Source of the DNA: Pedobacter glucosidilyticus | Lineage (GTDB): Bacteria; Bacteroidota; Bacteroidia; Sphingobacteriales; Sphingobacteriaceae | Assembly: GCF_002483235.1 (NCBI RefSeq) | Contig: NZ_DLHN01000032.1 | Span: forward strand, 1-10,233 | Direction of reading: 5' to 3' | Length of the DNA: 10,233 nucleotides | Shown here: piece by piece, positions 1 to 6,805 of the stretch | How the letters are laid out: every line of letters starts with the position of its first letter | How positions within the stretch are numbered: the first letter of the stretch is position 1 | Position numbers and translations under genes: made by a program | Notes under the pieces: model-generated | What the model saw: the letters and a program-made list of their open reading frames with translations, nothing else | What the model was told of the DNA's origin: nothing | Databases searched by the model: none

Positions 1-115
1 GCTAATTGTTTTTGAGTGTGGGTAAGGGATGTGCGACAAAGGCTCCTGCGGGATTGATCAGGACTTTTGGTGTAAAAGTTAGTTGTACAGTTGAATAAGT
101 CTAATAATTATTAAA
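1..115. other. Non-coding left edge with a locally GC-richer patch
   Basis: No gene can be supported here. Positions about 20-75 are clearly richer in G and C than the AT-rich sequence that follows. Reading frame 3 on the plus strand is open from just after a stop at 3-5 to a stop near 99, giving about 30 residues without a start codon. One minus-strand frame is also open through to the window edge. Neither translation resembles a family I know. The patch may be the remnant of a gene or of an interspersed repeat whose main part lies to the left of the window. Confidence 0.3.
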
Positions 116-277
116 TTACTGTCCAACAAGTTTGGTCTTATTTTCTGAAAGCTTCTTTTTGATATATGCTTTCAATTCATCAAAAGTCATGTTCTGAGTT
201 TCGGTACTAATTTGAGTTCTAATTTCTCTCATCATTTTAACAGCATCAAACTGTTTTTCTTTTTTATTCGTTTCCAT
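116..277 (-). CDS. Small antitoxin-like protein partnered with the PIN-domain gene (53 aa)
   Basis: This gene runs from an ATG at 277-275 to a TAA at 118-116. It encodes 53 residues that are charged, lysine-rich and predicted to be largely helical. The N-terminal half contains FDAVKMMREIR (residues 10-20) and the second half contains MTFDELKAYIKKKL (residues 30-43). From memory, small proteins with a 'FDAVKMMREIR' core followed by a short 'F-E/D-E-x-K-x-Y-I-K/R-K-K' helix are commonly encoded next to PIN-domain genes in Bacteroidota and Cyanobacteria. The start codon lies inside the end of the PIN gene, so the two reading frames overlap by 14 nt and are very likely translationally coupled. 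The order, toxin first, is the reverse of classical vapBC. I see no ribbon-helix-helix or AbrB signature, so direct autoregulation by DNA binding is not evident. The role as antitoxin is inferred from neighbourhood and size; that the frame is coding is well supported by the overlap and the residue pattern. Confidence 0.75.
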   Translation of the reverse strand: METNKKEKQFDAVKMMREIRTQISTETQNMTFDELKAYIKKKLSENKTKLVGQ

Positions 278-728
278 AATTTACTAAGTCTTTCGGGCTT
301 CTAATTTCAATCATTGAATAACCTAGTCGTAAATTTACTGAATTATATCCTTTTATTCTATCAAGATTTACAATATGCTTAAAATTCCAGCTTGCTAAAA
401 CATCTACTTTGTTTATAGTTGCTAATGCGATATGCCGACAATCTTCTAAACTAGTTCTACCAACTACTTTTTCAATAATGTAAGTATCAGCAAGTTTTAC
501 TGCTTCTTCAGTTAGTTCAATCCTCTGAAATTTATCGGCAGAATACTTTAATAAATGTTCTCTAACTTTTTGAGGAGCGTTTATTAATTCAAGATCAAGT
601 AAATCAGAAACAACAAAGATAATTTCATTTCTATCAAGTCGTTCAAACAGCTTTAATGTTGCTTCCTTAAACTCTTCATCAAAATAACCACCAACTATTG
701 AAGTGTCAATGTAAATCCTTTGTTTCAT
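264..728 (-). CDS. PIN-domain protein, probable VapC-like ribonuclease toxin
   Basis: The 154-residue protein has the size and layout of a single PIN domain, an Mg2+-dependent RNase fold. The first acidic residue is in IYIDTSIVGGYF (Asp8, with Ser10 and Gly13-Gly14 after it). The second is probably Glu47 in DLLDLELINAP. The third is Asp96 in SLEDCRHIALA, followed by the usual helix. The motif VDVLASWNFKHIVN (residues 108-121) matches the C-terminal strand-loop of this PIN subgroup, in which Trp-Asn-Phe replaces the Thr/Ser-x-Asp-x-x-Phe of classical VapC, so the fourth acidic position appears substituted. The protein has no signal peptide and should be cytosolic. Its 3' end overlaps the 53-residue antitoxin-like gene. 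Its own promoter must lie in the 71 nt between it and the lysozyme gene, or it is read through from that gene. PIN assignment is secure; toxin activity and the RNA target are inferred. Confidence 0.88.
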   Translation of the reverse strand: MKQRIYIDTSIVGGYFDEEFKEATLKLFERLDRNEIIFVVSDLLDLELINAPQKVREHLLKYSADKFQRIELTEEAVKLADTYIIEKVVGRTSLEDCRHIALATINKVDVLASWNFKHIVNLDRIKGYNSVNLRLGYSMIEIRSPKDLVNYGNE

Positions 729-799
729 AAATATAAAGATATTCTAATTTCAGTACCGAGTAAAGCTTAATTAATATAAAAGCTCTTAATTCTATCGTT

Positions 800-1681
800 T
801 TAATAGCTTTTCTGAACCAGTAAACTACTTAAATCTACTTCATCGCCATTAAAAACATTCATATCTACTTTGCCTTTAATACCATCTATATGGGCATTAT
901 CGGCATGTTGCCAAAAGTGCCATGCTGTTTCTGGTAGTTTAAGTTTAGGCTGATAATAATGGGCTATCCAAATGGTATAATCGCTAAACTTATCTTTTAA
1001 ATTGTCTTCAAAGAATTTATAACCTGTATAAATGATAGGTTTTGTTTTAGTCTTCGTTTCAATTTCATTGAGAAACTCTTGTAAATTTAATTGAAGTTCT
1101 AGTTTGCTTAATCCTCCGGTTTCTTCAATATCAATAACAGGAGGGAGGTCGCCAGCTTCTAAATTAACCGTTTGCAGAAAGAATTTGGCTTGCCATTTAC
1201 CAGACTTTTTAGGTTTAAAATAATGATAGGCCCCTCTAATGATACCTGCATCTTTACTTTCTCGCCAATTTCTTTGGAAATAACTATCTACCAGAGTAAC
1301 GCCCTCTGTAGCTTTGATAAACGCAAAAGATAGCTTTACGTTATAAGATTCCATAGCCACCACTTTCTCCCAATTGATTTTACCTTGATAGGAAGAAACA
1401 TCTATACCATGGACATAATATTTACGTGGAATTCTAATCCCAAACTCATCATAATGTGGGTATTCATCAAAAATAAACAAGTCTTTAACCCATCTACCAG
1501 TAGAAATGGCTGTTCTAAAAAGCTTGCCATAATACAAAGGAGAAAATAGTAGAACAATAACCAAAGTAATGACAAACTTAAGTTTATGCTTTTGTGCAAA
1601 AGTCTTCTTGGTGCTTCTTTTCTTTCTGGTAACTGGCTTTTTAGTACTTGTACGGTTTGTTGTTTTTCTTGCTGGAGGCAT
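800..1681 (-). CDS. Membrane-anchored glycoside hydrolase family 25 lysozyme
   Basis: The 293-residue protein should cleave the beta-1,4 bond between MurNAc and GlcNAc in peptidoglycan. Residues 1-34 are very rich in Lys, Arg and Thr. One hydrophobic segment follows at about 35-52, which suggests a type II inner-membrane anchor with the catalytic domain in the periplasm. The GH25 domain spans about 88-285. Its first strand is HGIDVSSYQG (Asp94). The catalytic Asp-x-Glu pair sits in PPVIDIEE (Asp184, Glu186). Other family blocks are FAFIKATEG (119-127), GAYHYFKP (150-157), PIIYTGYKFF (215-224), and WHFWQHA followed by KVDMNVF (Asp273). All expected catalytic positions are present. The start codon lies 3 nt after the SMC stop, with an AAGAGAAG-like purine run inside the end of smc, so translation is probably coupled to smc. 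The long basic N-terminal tail is unusual compared with secreted GH25 enzymes. Family assignment is firm; the physiological role is not known from sequence. Confidence 0.93.
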   Translation of the reverse strand: MPPARKTTNRTSTKKPVTRKKRSTKKTFAQKHKLKFVITLVIVLLFSPLYYGKLFRTAISTGRWVKDLFIFDEYPHYDEFGIRIPRKYYVHGIDVSSYQGKINWEKVVAMESYNVKLSFAFIKATEGVTLVDSYFQRNWRESKDAGIIRGAYHYFKPKKSGKWQAKFFLQTVNLEAGDLPPVIDIEETGGLSKLELQLNLQEFLNEIETKTKTKPIIYTGYKFFEDNLKDKFSDYTIWIAHYYQPKLKLPETAWHFWQHADNAHIDGIKGKVDMNVFNGDEVDLSSLLVQKSY

Positions 1682-1684
1682 AAA

Positions 1685-4600
1685 TTAGGCTACTTCTCTT
1701 AAATCTACTGCTACAACTCTTGAAACGCCTTGTTCTACCATGGTAACGCCATAAATAATATCCGTACTGGCAATGGTACGCTTGTTATGAGAAACTACTA
1801 TAAACTGAGATTCGTTAGAAAACTTACGGATGATATTATTGAATTTATCAATATTGGTATCGTCTAAAGGTGCATCAACCTCATCAAAAATACAGAACGG
1901 AGCAGGTTTTAACAGGTAAAGCGAAAATAACAATGCCGTAGCTGTAAGCGTTTTCTCTCCTCCAGATAATTGATTGATGGATAATGGTCTTTTTCCTTTT
2001 GGTCTGGCAATGATATCGATATCAGAATCTAAAGGCATATCCGGATTCGTCAAAATTAAATCGCAGTTGTCTTCTTCATTAAATAAAGAGCGGAAAACAC
2101 GCATAAAGTTCTCTCTAACGTGGGTAAAAGCTACCATGAATTTCTCTTTCGCTGTATCGTCAATTTCTTTTATGGTTTGTAAAAGAGAGGCTTTCGCTTC
2201 AGATAAATCTTTCTTCTGAGCTTGGATAAAAGTATAACGCTCTTCCATTTCTTTGTAGGCTTCCATAGCCATGGGGTTGATAGCGCCAAATTCATCCAAT
2301 TGCTTTTTAATTTTATCTACCTTTTCTCTGGTATCTTGTTCTTCAGCTCCTTCCGGGATTTCAGTATCTAGTAAATCCTCAATCTCTATATTAAACTCTA
2401 CCGATAAACGCTCTTTTAAAGCATTTAATTCTAGTTTAAGATTGTTCTTTTGGTCTTTAATTTCGTTAAGTAAAACATCGGTATTTTCCTTTTTTCTTCT
2501 GATTTCTGAAAGCTGATTTTCTAAATCGTTAACCAAACCACGTACCGCATAATAGTCTTTTTCTGCTTCCTGAAGTGCTTTTTCCATCTCTTCTTTTTGA
2601 TTGTACATGGCAATCAAGTCTTCATCATCATGATCTACAAACTGTAAAGTATCTTTAATAGTAAGCTTGGTTTCTTCTAGCTCGGCACTGTGTTTATTGA
2701 TTCTGTTTTCCAGATTTTCTTGTTGTGATTCGCGGTATTCTAAATCTTTGTCTAAGCTGCTAACCTTATTTTGCTGCTGGTGAAATTTGATATTTTCAGC
2801 ATTGAAAGCAGAAGAGCGCATGGTTAAAACTTCGCTTAACTCGTTAAAAGCCGATTGTTGTGCTATCAATTGTTCATTGATGATTTGTTTTTGAGCAATT
2901 AACTCGGCAATTAAAGGTTGCTTTTCTAATAATTCTGAGGCAATATGTTGCAGTTTTTGCTCTATATCTTGTTTTCTATTCTGACTGTTTTCTATAAAAG
3001 ATTGATATTGCTCTTGCTTAGTTTGCACCGATATCAATTCATTTTGCAAAAGATTTATCTGCGCTGATAGGGTATTAACCTCTTGTATTTTAGTAGCGAC
3101 TTTAAGTGTTTGTACTTTTAAAGTTCCTTCTTCTATATGGTCTTTAAGTTTTTTAAGCTGTACTTCTGCCTCTTTAATTTCTTTATTAAGATTCTCTAGA
3201 TTTTTGGCTCTACCAATTCTTTTTCCTTCAAATAAACCAACAGAACCACCTGAAAGGGTGTACTTACTTTTATTAAACTTTCCTGATTTTCCAATCAATA
3301 CAATAGGTGAATTTAAAAGCTCGGCATTTAAATCTTGCTCTTTACCATCATCAACTAAAAACACATGGCTAAGTAAATGATTGAATAACTTTTTGTATTT
3401 TTTATCAGTTTCGGTTACAGATAAAACAGGTATAGCGCCATCTGGGGCTGGTAATTCTTGGGCTTCTTTGTCTTCTAAATTATTTAATATGAAGAAGTTA
3501 GCTTTTCCTCTTGAAGAATTGCTTAATAGCTGAATAGCTTCAATAGCATCGCTATATTGCTCTACTACGTAATGGTTCATCAATGGCTCAAGAAAGTTTT
3601 CTATGGCTACACGATACTCCTCATTACAAAAAAGAATATCAGAAAGTAGAGGTGCTTTTTTTGTCCATTGTGTGTTTTTTCTTAAAAATCGGATAGATTC
3701 TGGAAAGCCTTCTAAATTATCAACCATACTTTTGGTAAGGTTATATTCATTTTGTTTGGCATCCAATTTCCTGCTGATGCTGTTAAACTGTTCTTTATTA
3801 TCTGCCAGAATAGCTTCTGTAGAAGCTAAATTCTCTTTTAACTCTTCTTCTAGCTCTTGCAAATGCTCTAGCTGATGTTTTTTACTTTCTAAGCTTTCAG
3901 AAATATCAGCTATCGCCTTATTGAAATTAGAGAGTTCTATTTTTCTAGAATCAGTATCAGCAATATTTCTACGTGTTTCTTGGTCTAAAGCTTCCTTTTG
4001 GATGTTTAAAATCTCAATATCTTTCTCAACTTGGTAAACTTGATTTTGCAAAGCATTAGATTGGTTTTGCATTTGATCTAGCCCTTGTTTGGATGATTGT
4101 TGTTGTATTCGTAATTCTTCAACTTCTGCTTTTAAAGCTTCTAGTTTTGTACTGATGCTTTGCAGGTTTTGCTCTTCTTGTAATCTTTCCTCGTTTAAGC
4201 GCTTAATATTATAAAAAACATGATTGAGTTGAGCTTTATCTTTCTCCAAATCATCGTTAAGCTTACTTTCTTTGTCTTGTAAAAACTTAAGCTGTTCGTT
4301 TTTAATCTTTTTCTCACTTTCATAAGCCCTAATTTTACTCACAAACTCGTTAGTAGCTTTTTGTTGAACAGATAAATTTTTCTCTTTCGTGAGGTTATTA
4401 AATTTATGCTTTTGGATGTCTGCATCTAACTGATCAGCCAAAGTGTTGATACCTTGTTTAATTTCTAATTGCTCTTTTTCGCGTTCATCTAGCTGAGCTA
4501 AAGAATCTCTGAAACCAATAATCCTGAAAGATGCTAATACAATACTTAAAGCGTGGTATTGTTCTTTTAAACGATAATAACGTTCGGCTTTTTTAGCTTG

Positions 4601-5221
4601 ATTTTCTAGTGTTTTAAGATTTCTTTCAATCTCAAAAAGTAAATCTTCAACCCGACTTAAATCTGCCTCTGTATCTTTTAACTTGTTAAAAGTTTGCTTT
4701 TTGCGGAGTTTATACTTGGAAATTCCTGATGCTTCTTCAAATAAAGCCCTTCTGGAGTTTTCTTTATTGGTGATGATTTCATCTATCATTTTTAACTCGA
4801 TGATAGAGTAGGAGTCGGGCCCAATACCGGTATCTAGAAATAAGTCGGTAATATCTTTTAATCTGCATTGTACATCATTTAAACGATATTCTGATTCTCC
4901 GGTACGATACAGTTTACGTGTGATGGTTACCTGCGAAAAATCTGTAGGCAGGATATTTTTAGTATTATCAAAAGTTAAAGATACTTCGGCTAGGTTGGCT
5001 GGTTTTCTTGATTTTGTGCCGTTGAAAATGATATTTTCCATTTTCTCTGAACGCAGCATTCTGGTACTTTGCTCGCCCAAAACCCATCTGATGGCATCAA
5101 CCACGTTAGATTTACCACAACCATTTGGCCCTACAATAGCTGTAACACCTTCATTAAAGTTGATGGTAATCTTATCTCCAAAACTCTTGAAACCCTTAAT
5201 TTCTAATTTGTTTAACTGCAT
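1685..5221 (-). CDS. smc: Chromosome segregation protein SMC (condensin ATPase)
   Basis: This is a complete SMC of 1178 residues, the usual length for the family. It forms the dimeric ATPase core of bacterial condensin, which loads on DNA with ScpA and ScpB (not in this window) and extrudes loops to organise and separate replicated chromosomes. The N-terminal head begins with LNKLEIKGFKSFGDK and carries Walker A, GPNGCGKS (31-38), then the LGEQS / Arg57 region. Long heptad-rich coiled coils run at about 165-500 and 665-1020. They flank a hinge domain at about 500-665, starting near GFPESIRFLRKN and ending near LSGGSVGLFEGKR. The C-terminal head has the signature LSGGEK (1085-1090), Walker B FCIFDE (Asp1113, Glu1114), the D-loop DAPLDD and the H-loop His1145. 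No catalytic residue is missing and no frame break is seen. The GH25 gene follows after 3 nt. Upstream, a divergent small gene begins 61 nt away, so the shared 5222-5282 gap should carry the promoter. Confidence 0.98.
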   Translation of the reverse strand: MQLNKLEIKGFKSFGDKITINFNEGVTAIVGPNGCGKSNVVDAIRWVLGEQSTRMLRSEKMENIIFNGTKSRKPANLAEVSLTFDNTKNILPTDFSQVTITRKLYRTGESEYRLNDVQCRLKDITDLFLDTGIGPDSYSIIELKMIDEIITNKENSRRALFEEASGISKYKLRKKQTFNKLKDTEADLSRVEDLLFEIERNLKTLENQAKKAERYYRLKEQYHALSIVLASFRIIGFRDSLAQLDEREKEQLEIKQGINTLADQLDADIQKHKFNNLTKEKNLSVQQKATNEFVSKIRAYESEKKIKNEQLKFLQDKESKLNDDLEKDKAQLNHVFYNIKRLNEERLQEEQNLQSISTKLEALKAEVEELRIQQQSSKQGLDQMQNQSNALQNQVYQVEKDIEILNIQKEALDQETRRNIADTDSRKIELSNFNKAIADISESLESKKHQLEHLQELEEELKENLASTEAILADNKEQFNSISRKLDAKQNEYNLTKSMVDNLEGFPESIRFLRKNTQWTKKAPLLSDILFCNEEYRVAIENFLEPLMNHYVVEQYSDAIEAIQLLSNSSRGKANFFILNNLEDKEAQELPAPDGAIPVLSVTETDKKYKKLFNHLLSHVFLVDDGKEQDLNAELLNSPIVLIGKSGKFNKSKYTLSGGSVGLFEGKRIGRAKNLENLNKEIKEAEVQLKKLKDHIEEGTLKVQTLKVATKIQEVNTLSAQINLLQNELISVQTKQEQYQSFIENSQNRKQDIEQKLQHIASELLEKQPLIAELIAQKQIINEQLIAQQSAFNELSEVLTMRSSAFNAENIKFHQQQNKVSSLDKDLEYRESQQENLENRINKHSAELEETKLTIKDTLQFVDHDDEDLIAMYNQKEEMEKALQEAEKDYYAVRGLVNDLENQLSEIRRKKENTDVLLNEIKDQKNNLKLELNALKERLSVEFNIEIEDLLDTEIPEGAEEQDTREKVDKIKKQLDEFGAINPMAMEAYKEMEERYTFIQAQKKDLSEAKASLLQTIKEIDDTAKEKFMVAFTHVRENFMRVFRSLFNEEDNCDLILTNPDMPLDSDIDIIARPKGKRPLSINQLSGGEKTLTATALLFSLYLLKPAPFCIFDEVDAPLDDTNIDKFNNIIRKFSNESQFIVVSHNKRTIASTDIIYGVTMVEQGVSRVVAVDLREVA

Positions 5222-5253
5222 GCGTTAATAAAACCGTGTATCTTTTAATTCCT

Positions 5254-5261
5254 CAAAACTA
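5254..5261 (-). promoter_or_regulatory. Candidate Bacteroidota -7 promoter element for smc
   Basis: Read on the minus strand, the octamer TAGTTTTG matches the Bacteroidota primary-sigma -7 consensus TAnnTTTG exactly. It lies 32 nt before the smc start codon, which would give a leader of roughly 25 nt. I do not see a clear TTTG -33 element at the ideal spacing, so the call rests on one box and its position in a 61-nt divergent gap. A poorer plus-strand match, TAATTTG at 5272-5278, lies too close to the start of the divergent gene to be convincing. Confidence 0.4.
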
Positions 5262-5282
5262 ATTAATTTCTTAATTTGCAGT

Positions 5283-5738
5283 ATGGAAAACCTCATATAC
5301 ATTTTAGCACCTATCGCATTATTTCTTTTTAAAGCCTACCAAAACTTTCAAAAAGAGCAAGAGAAAGCTAGAAAACGTAATTTAAGCATCCCAGAGCAGC
5401 CAGAAATTACCATTAAAGATGAGGTACAAACTCAACCTATGATAGAAGAGCATACGGAGGCTACAGAACTTAAGCCAGATTATAAACTTTCTAAGCCAGA
5501 AAAATACGAAAAAGAACAGTACGAACGTATGGTTTATGAAAGATTAAAAACTCCAAATCAAAAACCTAAAGATTATTATAATCCAGAAATTCCTAGTGCA
5601 GAAGTGATGAAAAGTAGAGCTATCCACGAAAAGCATAAACACGGTGTTAGCTTACCAAAGCAGGAAGAGCAAGAAAGCTATGACTTTGATTTAAGACAAG
5701 CCGTTATTAATGAAGCGATATTGAAAAGACCTTATTAG
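5283..5738 (+). CDS. Small membrane-anchored protein of unknown function, divergent from smc
   Basis: The product has 151 residues. A single hydrophobic segment at about residues 4-19 (IYILAPIALFLFKAY) is followed directly by a basic, charged stretch, KEQEKARKR (24-32). This suggests an N-in or signal-anchor topology with a hydrophilic remainder. The middle (33-130) is rich in Glu, Lys, Pro and Gln and probably poorly structured. The C-terminus ends in a compact block, FDLRQAVINEAILKRPY (135-151). I recall the 'F-D-L-R-x-A-V-I-x-x-x-I-L-x-R-P-Y' ending from short uncharacterised Bacteroidota proteins, where it is the best conserved part. The ATG at 5283 gives a sensible membrane segment right at the N-terminus, so I keep it. 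No enzyme motif is visible. The gene stands alone: smc diverges on its left and a repeat tract begins about 12 nt after its stop. Confidence 0.8.
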   Translation: MENLIYILAPIALFLFKAYQNFQKEQEKARKRNLSIPEQPEITIKDEVQTQPMIEEHTEATELKPDYKLSKPEKYEKEQYERMVYERLKTPNQKPKDYYNPEIPSAEVMKSRAIHEKHKHGVSLPKQEEQESYDFDLRQAVINEAILKRPY

Positions 5739-5749
5739 GTGGATATAGA

Positions 5750-5926
5750 GGGATTGATTTTTGATTTAGTGAATGATAGATTAATTTTTTGATTTTTAAT
5801 TTTTCCTTTTGAATTTTTATTGATTGAAGGATTGATTTTTGAATGAGTGATTAAGCTTTCAGCCTTTTGCATTAAGCTTTAAAAATTGAGTGACTTTTGA
5901 GTTTTTAATTTTTCCTTTTGAATTTT
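5750..5926. repeat. Interspersed repeat, left locus (two units in tandem)
   Basis: Two related AT-rich units lie head to tail. Each opens with GGATTGATTTTTGA (or a close variant) and closes with TTTTTAATTTTTCCTTTTGA. The first (about 5750-5817) is shortened. The second (about 5818-5926) holds the full middle: GAATGAGTGATTAAGCTTTC, then AGCCTTTTGC, then a second TTAAGCTTT and AAAAATTGAGTGA. Positions 5814-5893 match 8123-8202 in the same orientation over 80 nt with only two differences (5871 and 5874), and 5814-5870 is identical. There is no long open frame. The tract starts 12 nt after the stop of the upstream gene and carries no obvious transposase, so this looks like a genome-wide intergenic repeat, not an insertion sequence. 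Confidence 0.85.
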
Positions 5927-5930
5927 CAAT

Positions 5931-5960
5931 GTTATTGCGATGAGGAAAGAAGAAACAATC
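5931..5960 (+). repeat. Degenerate copy of a Bacteroidota intergenic repeat (ATTGCGA...CAATC type)
   Basis: The 30 nt from GTTATTGCGA to AGAAACAATC resemble a short dispersed repeat that I recall from Sphingobacteriaceae and other genomes, of the form GTCATTGCGAGGA...GACGAAGCAATC. The ends, ATTGCGA and CAATC, are kept and the middle is decayed. It lies immediately before the start of the secreted protein gene at 5981. An in-frame ATG at 5918 would add a 21-residue N-terminus encoded by this repeat, which is why that longer start should not be used. Confidence 0.5.
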
Positions 5961-5980
5961 AATATCTAAAACTAAAATCT

Positions 5981-6595
5981 ATGAAAATTATCTACATATT
6001 TATTCTTATTTTCTTATTAAAACTTGGTTTTTATGCTTTTTCTCAAACGGATAAAAAGTCACAAAATGAGTTCCTAATACTAGGGACTTTACAAGATTAT
6101 ATGGGGAGAAAGTTAGACCCAAGGTTTGAGAATTTATTAGATAGATATGATCCTTCTGAAGATACAATGAAATCTATTATAGATTCTCTTGTTAAAATAA
6201 CCTATCCCAAAGAAGTTTATCAAGATATGGAAATGGGAGTAAATACAATCTTATCGACTTTTTTAGCAAACCGATTTAATGCGTTTTATCATTTTAATAA
6301 AGGGCACTCTTATACTCCAAATGGAGGAAATATTTTAATTGGTAAACTGAAAGATGATATTATGAGAAATGAAAAAGAGAAACTAGCTTTCTTAACAGGA
6401 GCGTTTCTTCGGTTTGGTAGTATTAGAGATTCGGCTTACTGTATAAGTATTGCTAATTCTATCAGTAAAGCTAAAGTTTGTTATACACTATTAAAAGAAC
6501 TAGGATGCAAGCCATATTATAATATCCGAAGAAATTATATTCCAGTAGGTCATGATGTTTTTTTCATCCAACTCCAAAAGTTTTATCTTATTTAA
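5981..6595 (+). CDS. Secreted protein of unknown function, probably frameshifted near its C-terminus
   Basis: I choose the ATG at 5981 because it opens directly into a signal peptide, KIIYIFILIFLLKLGFYAFS, with likely cleavage before the Gln at residue 22. The upstream in-frame ATG at 5918 would place a repeat-derived, charged 21-residue tail ahead of it. The frame as read gives 204 residues. No enzyme motif is recognised. Visible blocks are LGTLQDYMGRKLDPRFE, FNAFYHFNKGHSYTPNGG, LAFLTGAFLRFGS, ANSISKAKVCYTLLKELGC and NYIPVGHDVFF. The gene ends oddly: after a run of seven T (6558-6564) the frame reads FIQLQKFYLI and stops. The +1 frame meanwhile continues with HPTPKVLSYLKRYEKLLKRI and onward for 43 codons. 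One extra T in the run would join them into a 238-residue protein. I read this as an indel, either real or a homopolymer sequencing error. The gene stands alone among repeats and is probably exported to the periplasm or beyond. Confidence 0.7.
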   Translation: MKIIYIFILIFLLKLGFYAFSQTDKKSQNEFLILGTLQDYMGRKLDPRFENLLDRYDPSEDTMKSIIDSLVKITYPKEVYQDMEMGVNTILSTFLANRFNAFYHFNKGHSYTPNGGNILIGKLKDDIMRNEKEKLAFLTGAFLRFGSIRDSAYCISIANSISKAKVCYTLLKELGCKPYYNIRRNYIPVGHDVFFIQLQKFYLI

Positions 6596-6696
6596 AAAGA
6601 TATGAAAAATTGCTTAAGCGAATCATTGAAAGTCGGGAAGTATTTATTCTGAATATGTTAAAAAAAAGTCATGAAAAATCTAAAAATAAATTATAA
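6565..6696 (+). other. Displaced C-terminal coding segment of the preceding gene (+1 frame)
   Basis: From the CAT at 6565 to the TAA at 6694-6696 there are 43 open codons in the frame one base out of phase with the upstream gene. The translation begins HPTPKVLSYLKRYEKLLKRI and ends in a basic tail, LKKSHEKSKNKL. It is helical and amphipathic, and it continues the local sense of the upstream protein ('IPVGHDVFF' then 'HPTPKVLSYL'). It has no start codon of its own near 6565. A single T inserted in the 6558-6564 run restores a continuous frame. Confidence 0.6.
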
Positions 6697-6725
6697 GTAC
6701 TGATAAAGACGAATTGTTTAAAATT

Positions 6726-6770
6726 ACATCGTTTATCAACCACAAAGATTCACAGAGAATACAAAACTTA
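6726..6770 (+). repeat. Diverged copy of a 'CACAAAG...CAGAGA' intergenic repeat
   Basis: The stretch around ATCGTTTATCAACCACAAAG and the following ATTCACAGAGAATACAAAAC aligns with 7984-8025 (ATCGTTTGTTTATTAACAAAG then TTCGCAGAGAGCACAAAGC, read in pieces), with small gaps and several substitutions. The pattern of CACAAAG / CGCAGAGA words resembles a dispersed intergenic repeat that I recall from Bacteroidota. It sits between the frameshifted gene and the SRPBCC gene, about 36 nt before the latter's start. Confidence 0.5.
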
Positions 6771-6805
6771 AACAAAACATAAACTTGAAACTTTAGAAAA
6801 ATAAA

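Noticed and set aside
264..728. Assigning the PIN gene the symbol vapC
   Set aside because: The fourth acidic position seems replaced in the SWNF motif and the partner is not a typical VapB, so a named vapBC pair would overstate the match.
1402..1599. Hydrophobic minus-strand open frame inside the GH25 gene
   Set aside because: It is out of frame within a gene with clear GH25 motifs; the hydrophobic look comes from frame-shifted AT-rich codons.
1974..2516. Plus-strand open frames inside smc (1974-2219 and 2271-2516)
   Set aside because: They lie opposite smc coding sequence, have Ser/Phe-rich low-complexity translations typical of antisense reads of coiled-coil genes, and match no family.
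3603..3875. Plus-strand open frame opposite the smc hinge
   Set aside because: The translation is an antisense shadow ending in a Ser/Lys/Cys-rich run; there is no plausible start context or domain.
4920..5228. Plus-strand open frame opposite the SMC N-terminal head
   Set aside because: It is the antisense of the Walker A region, and its end overlaps the smc start rather than any independent gene.
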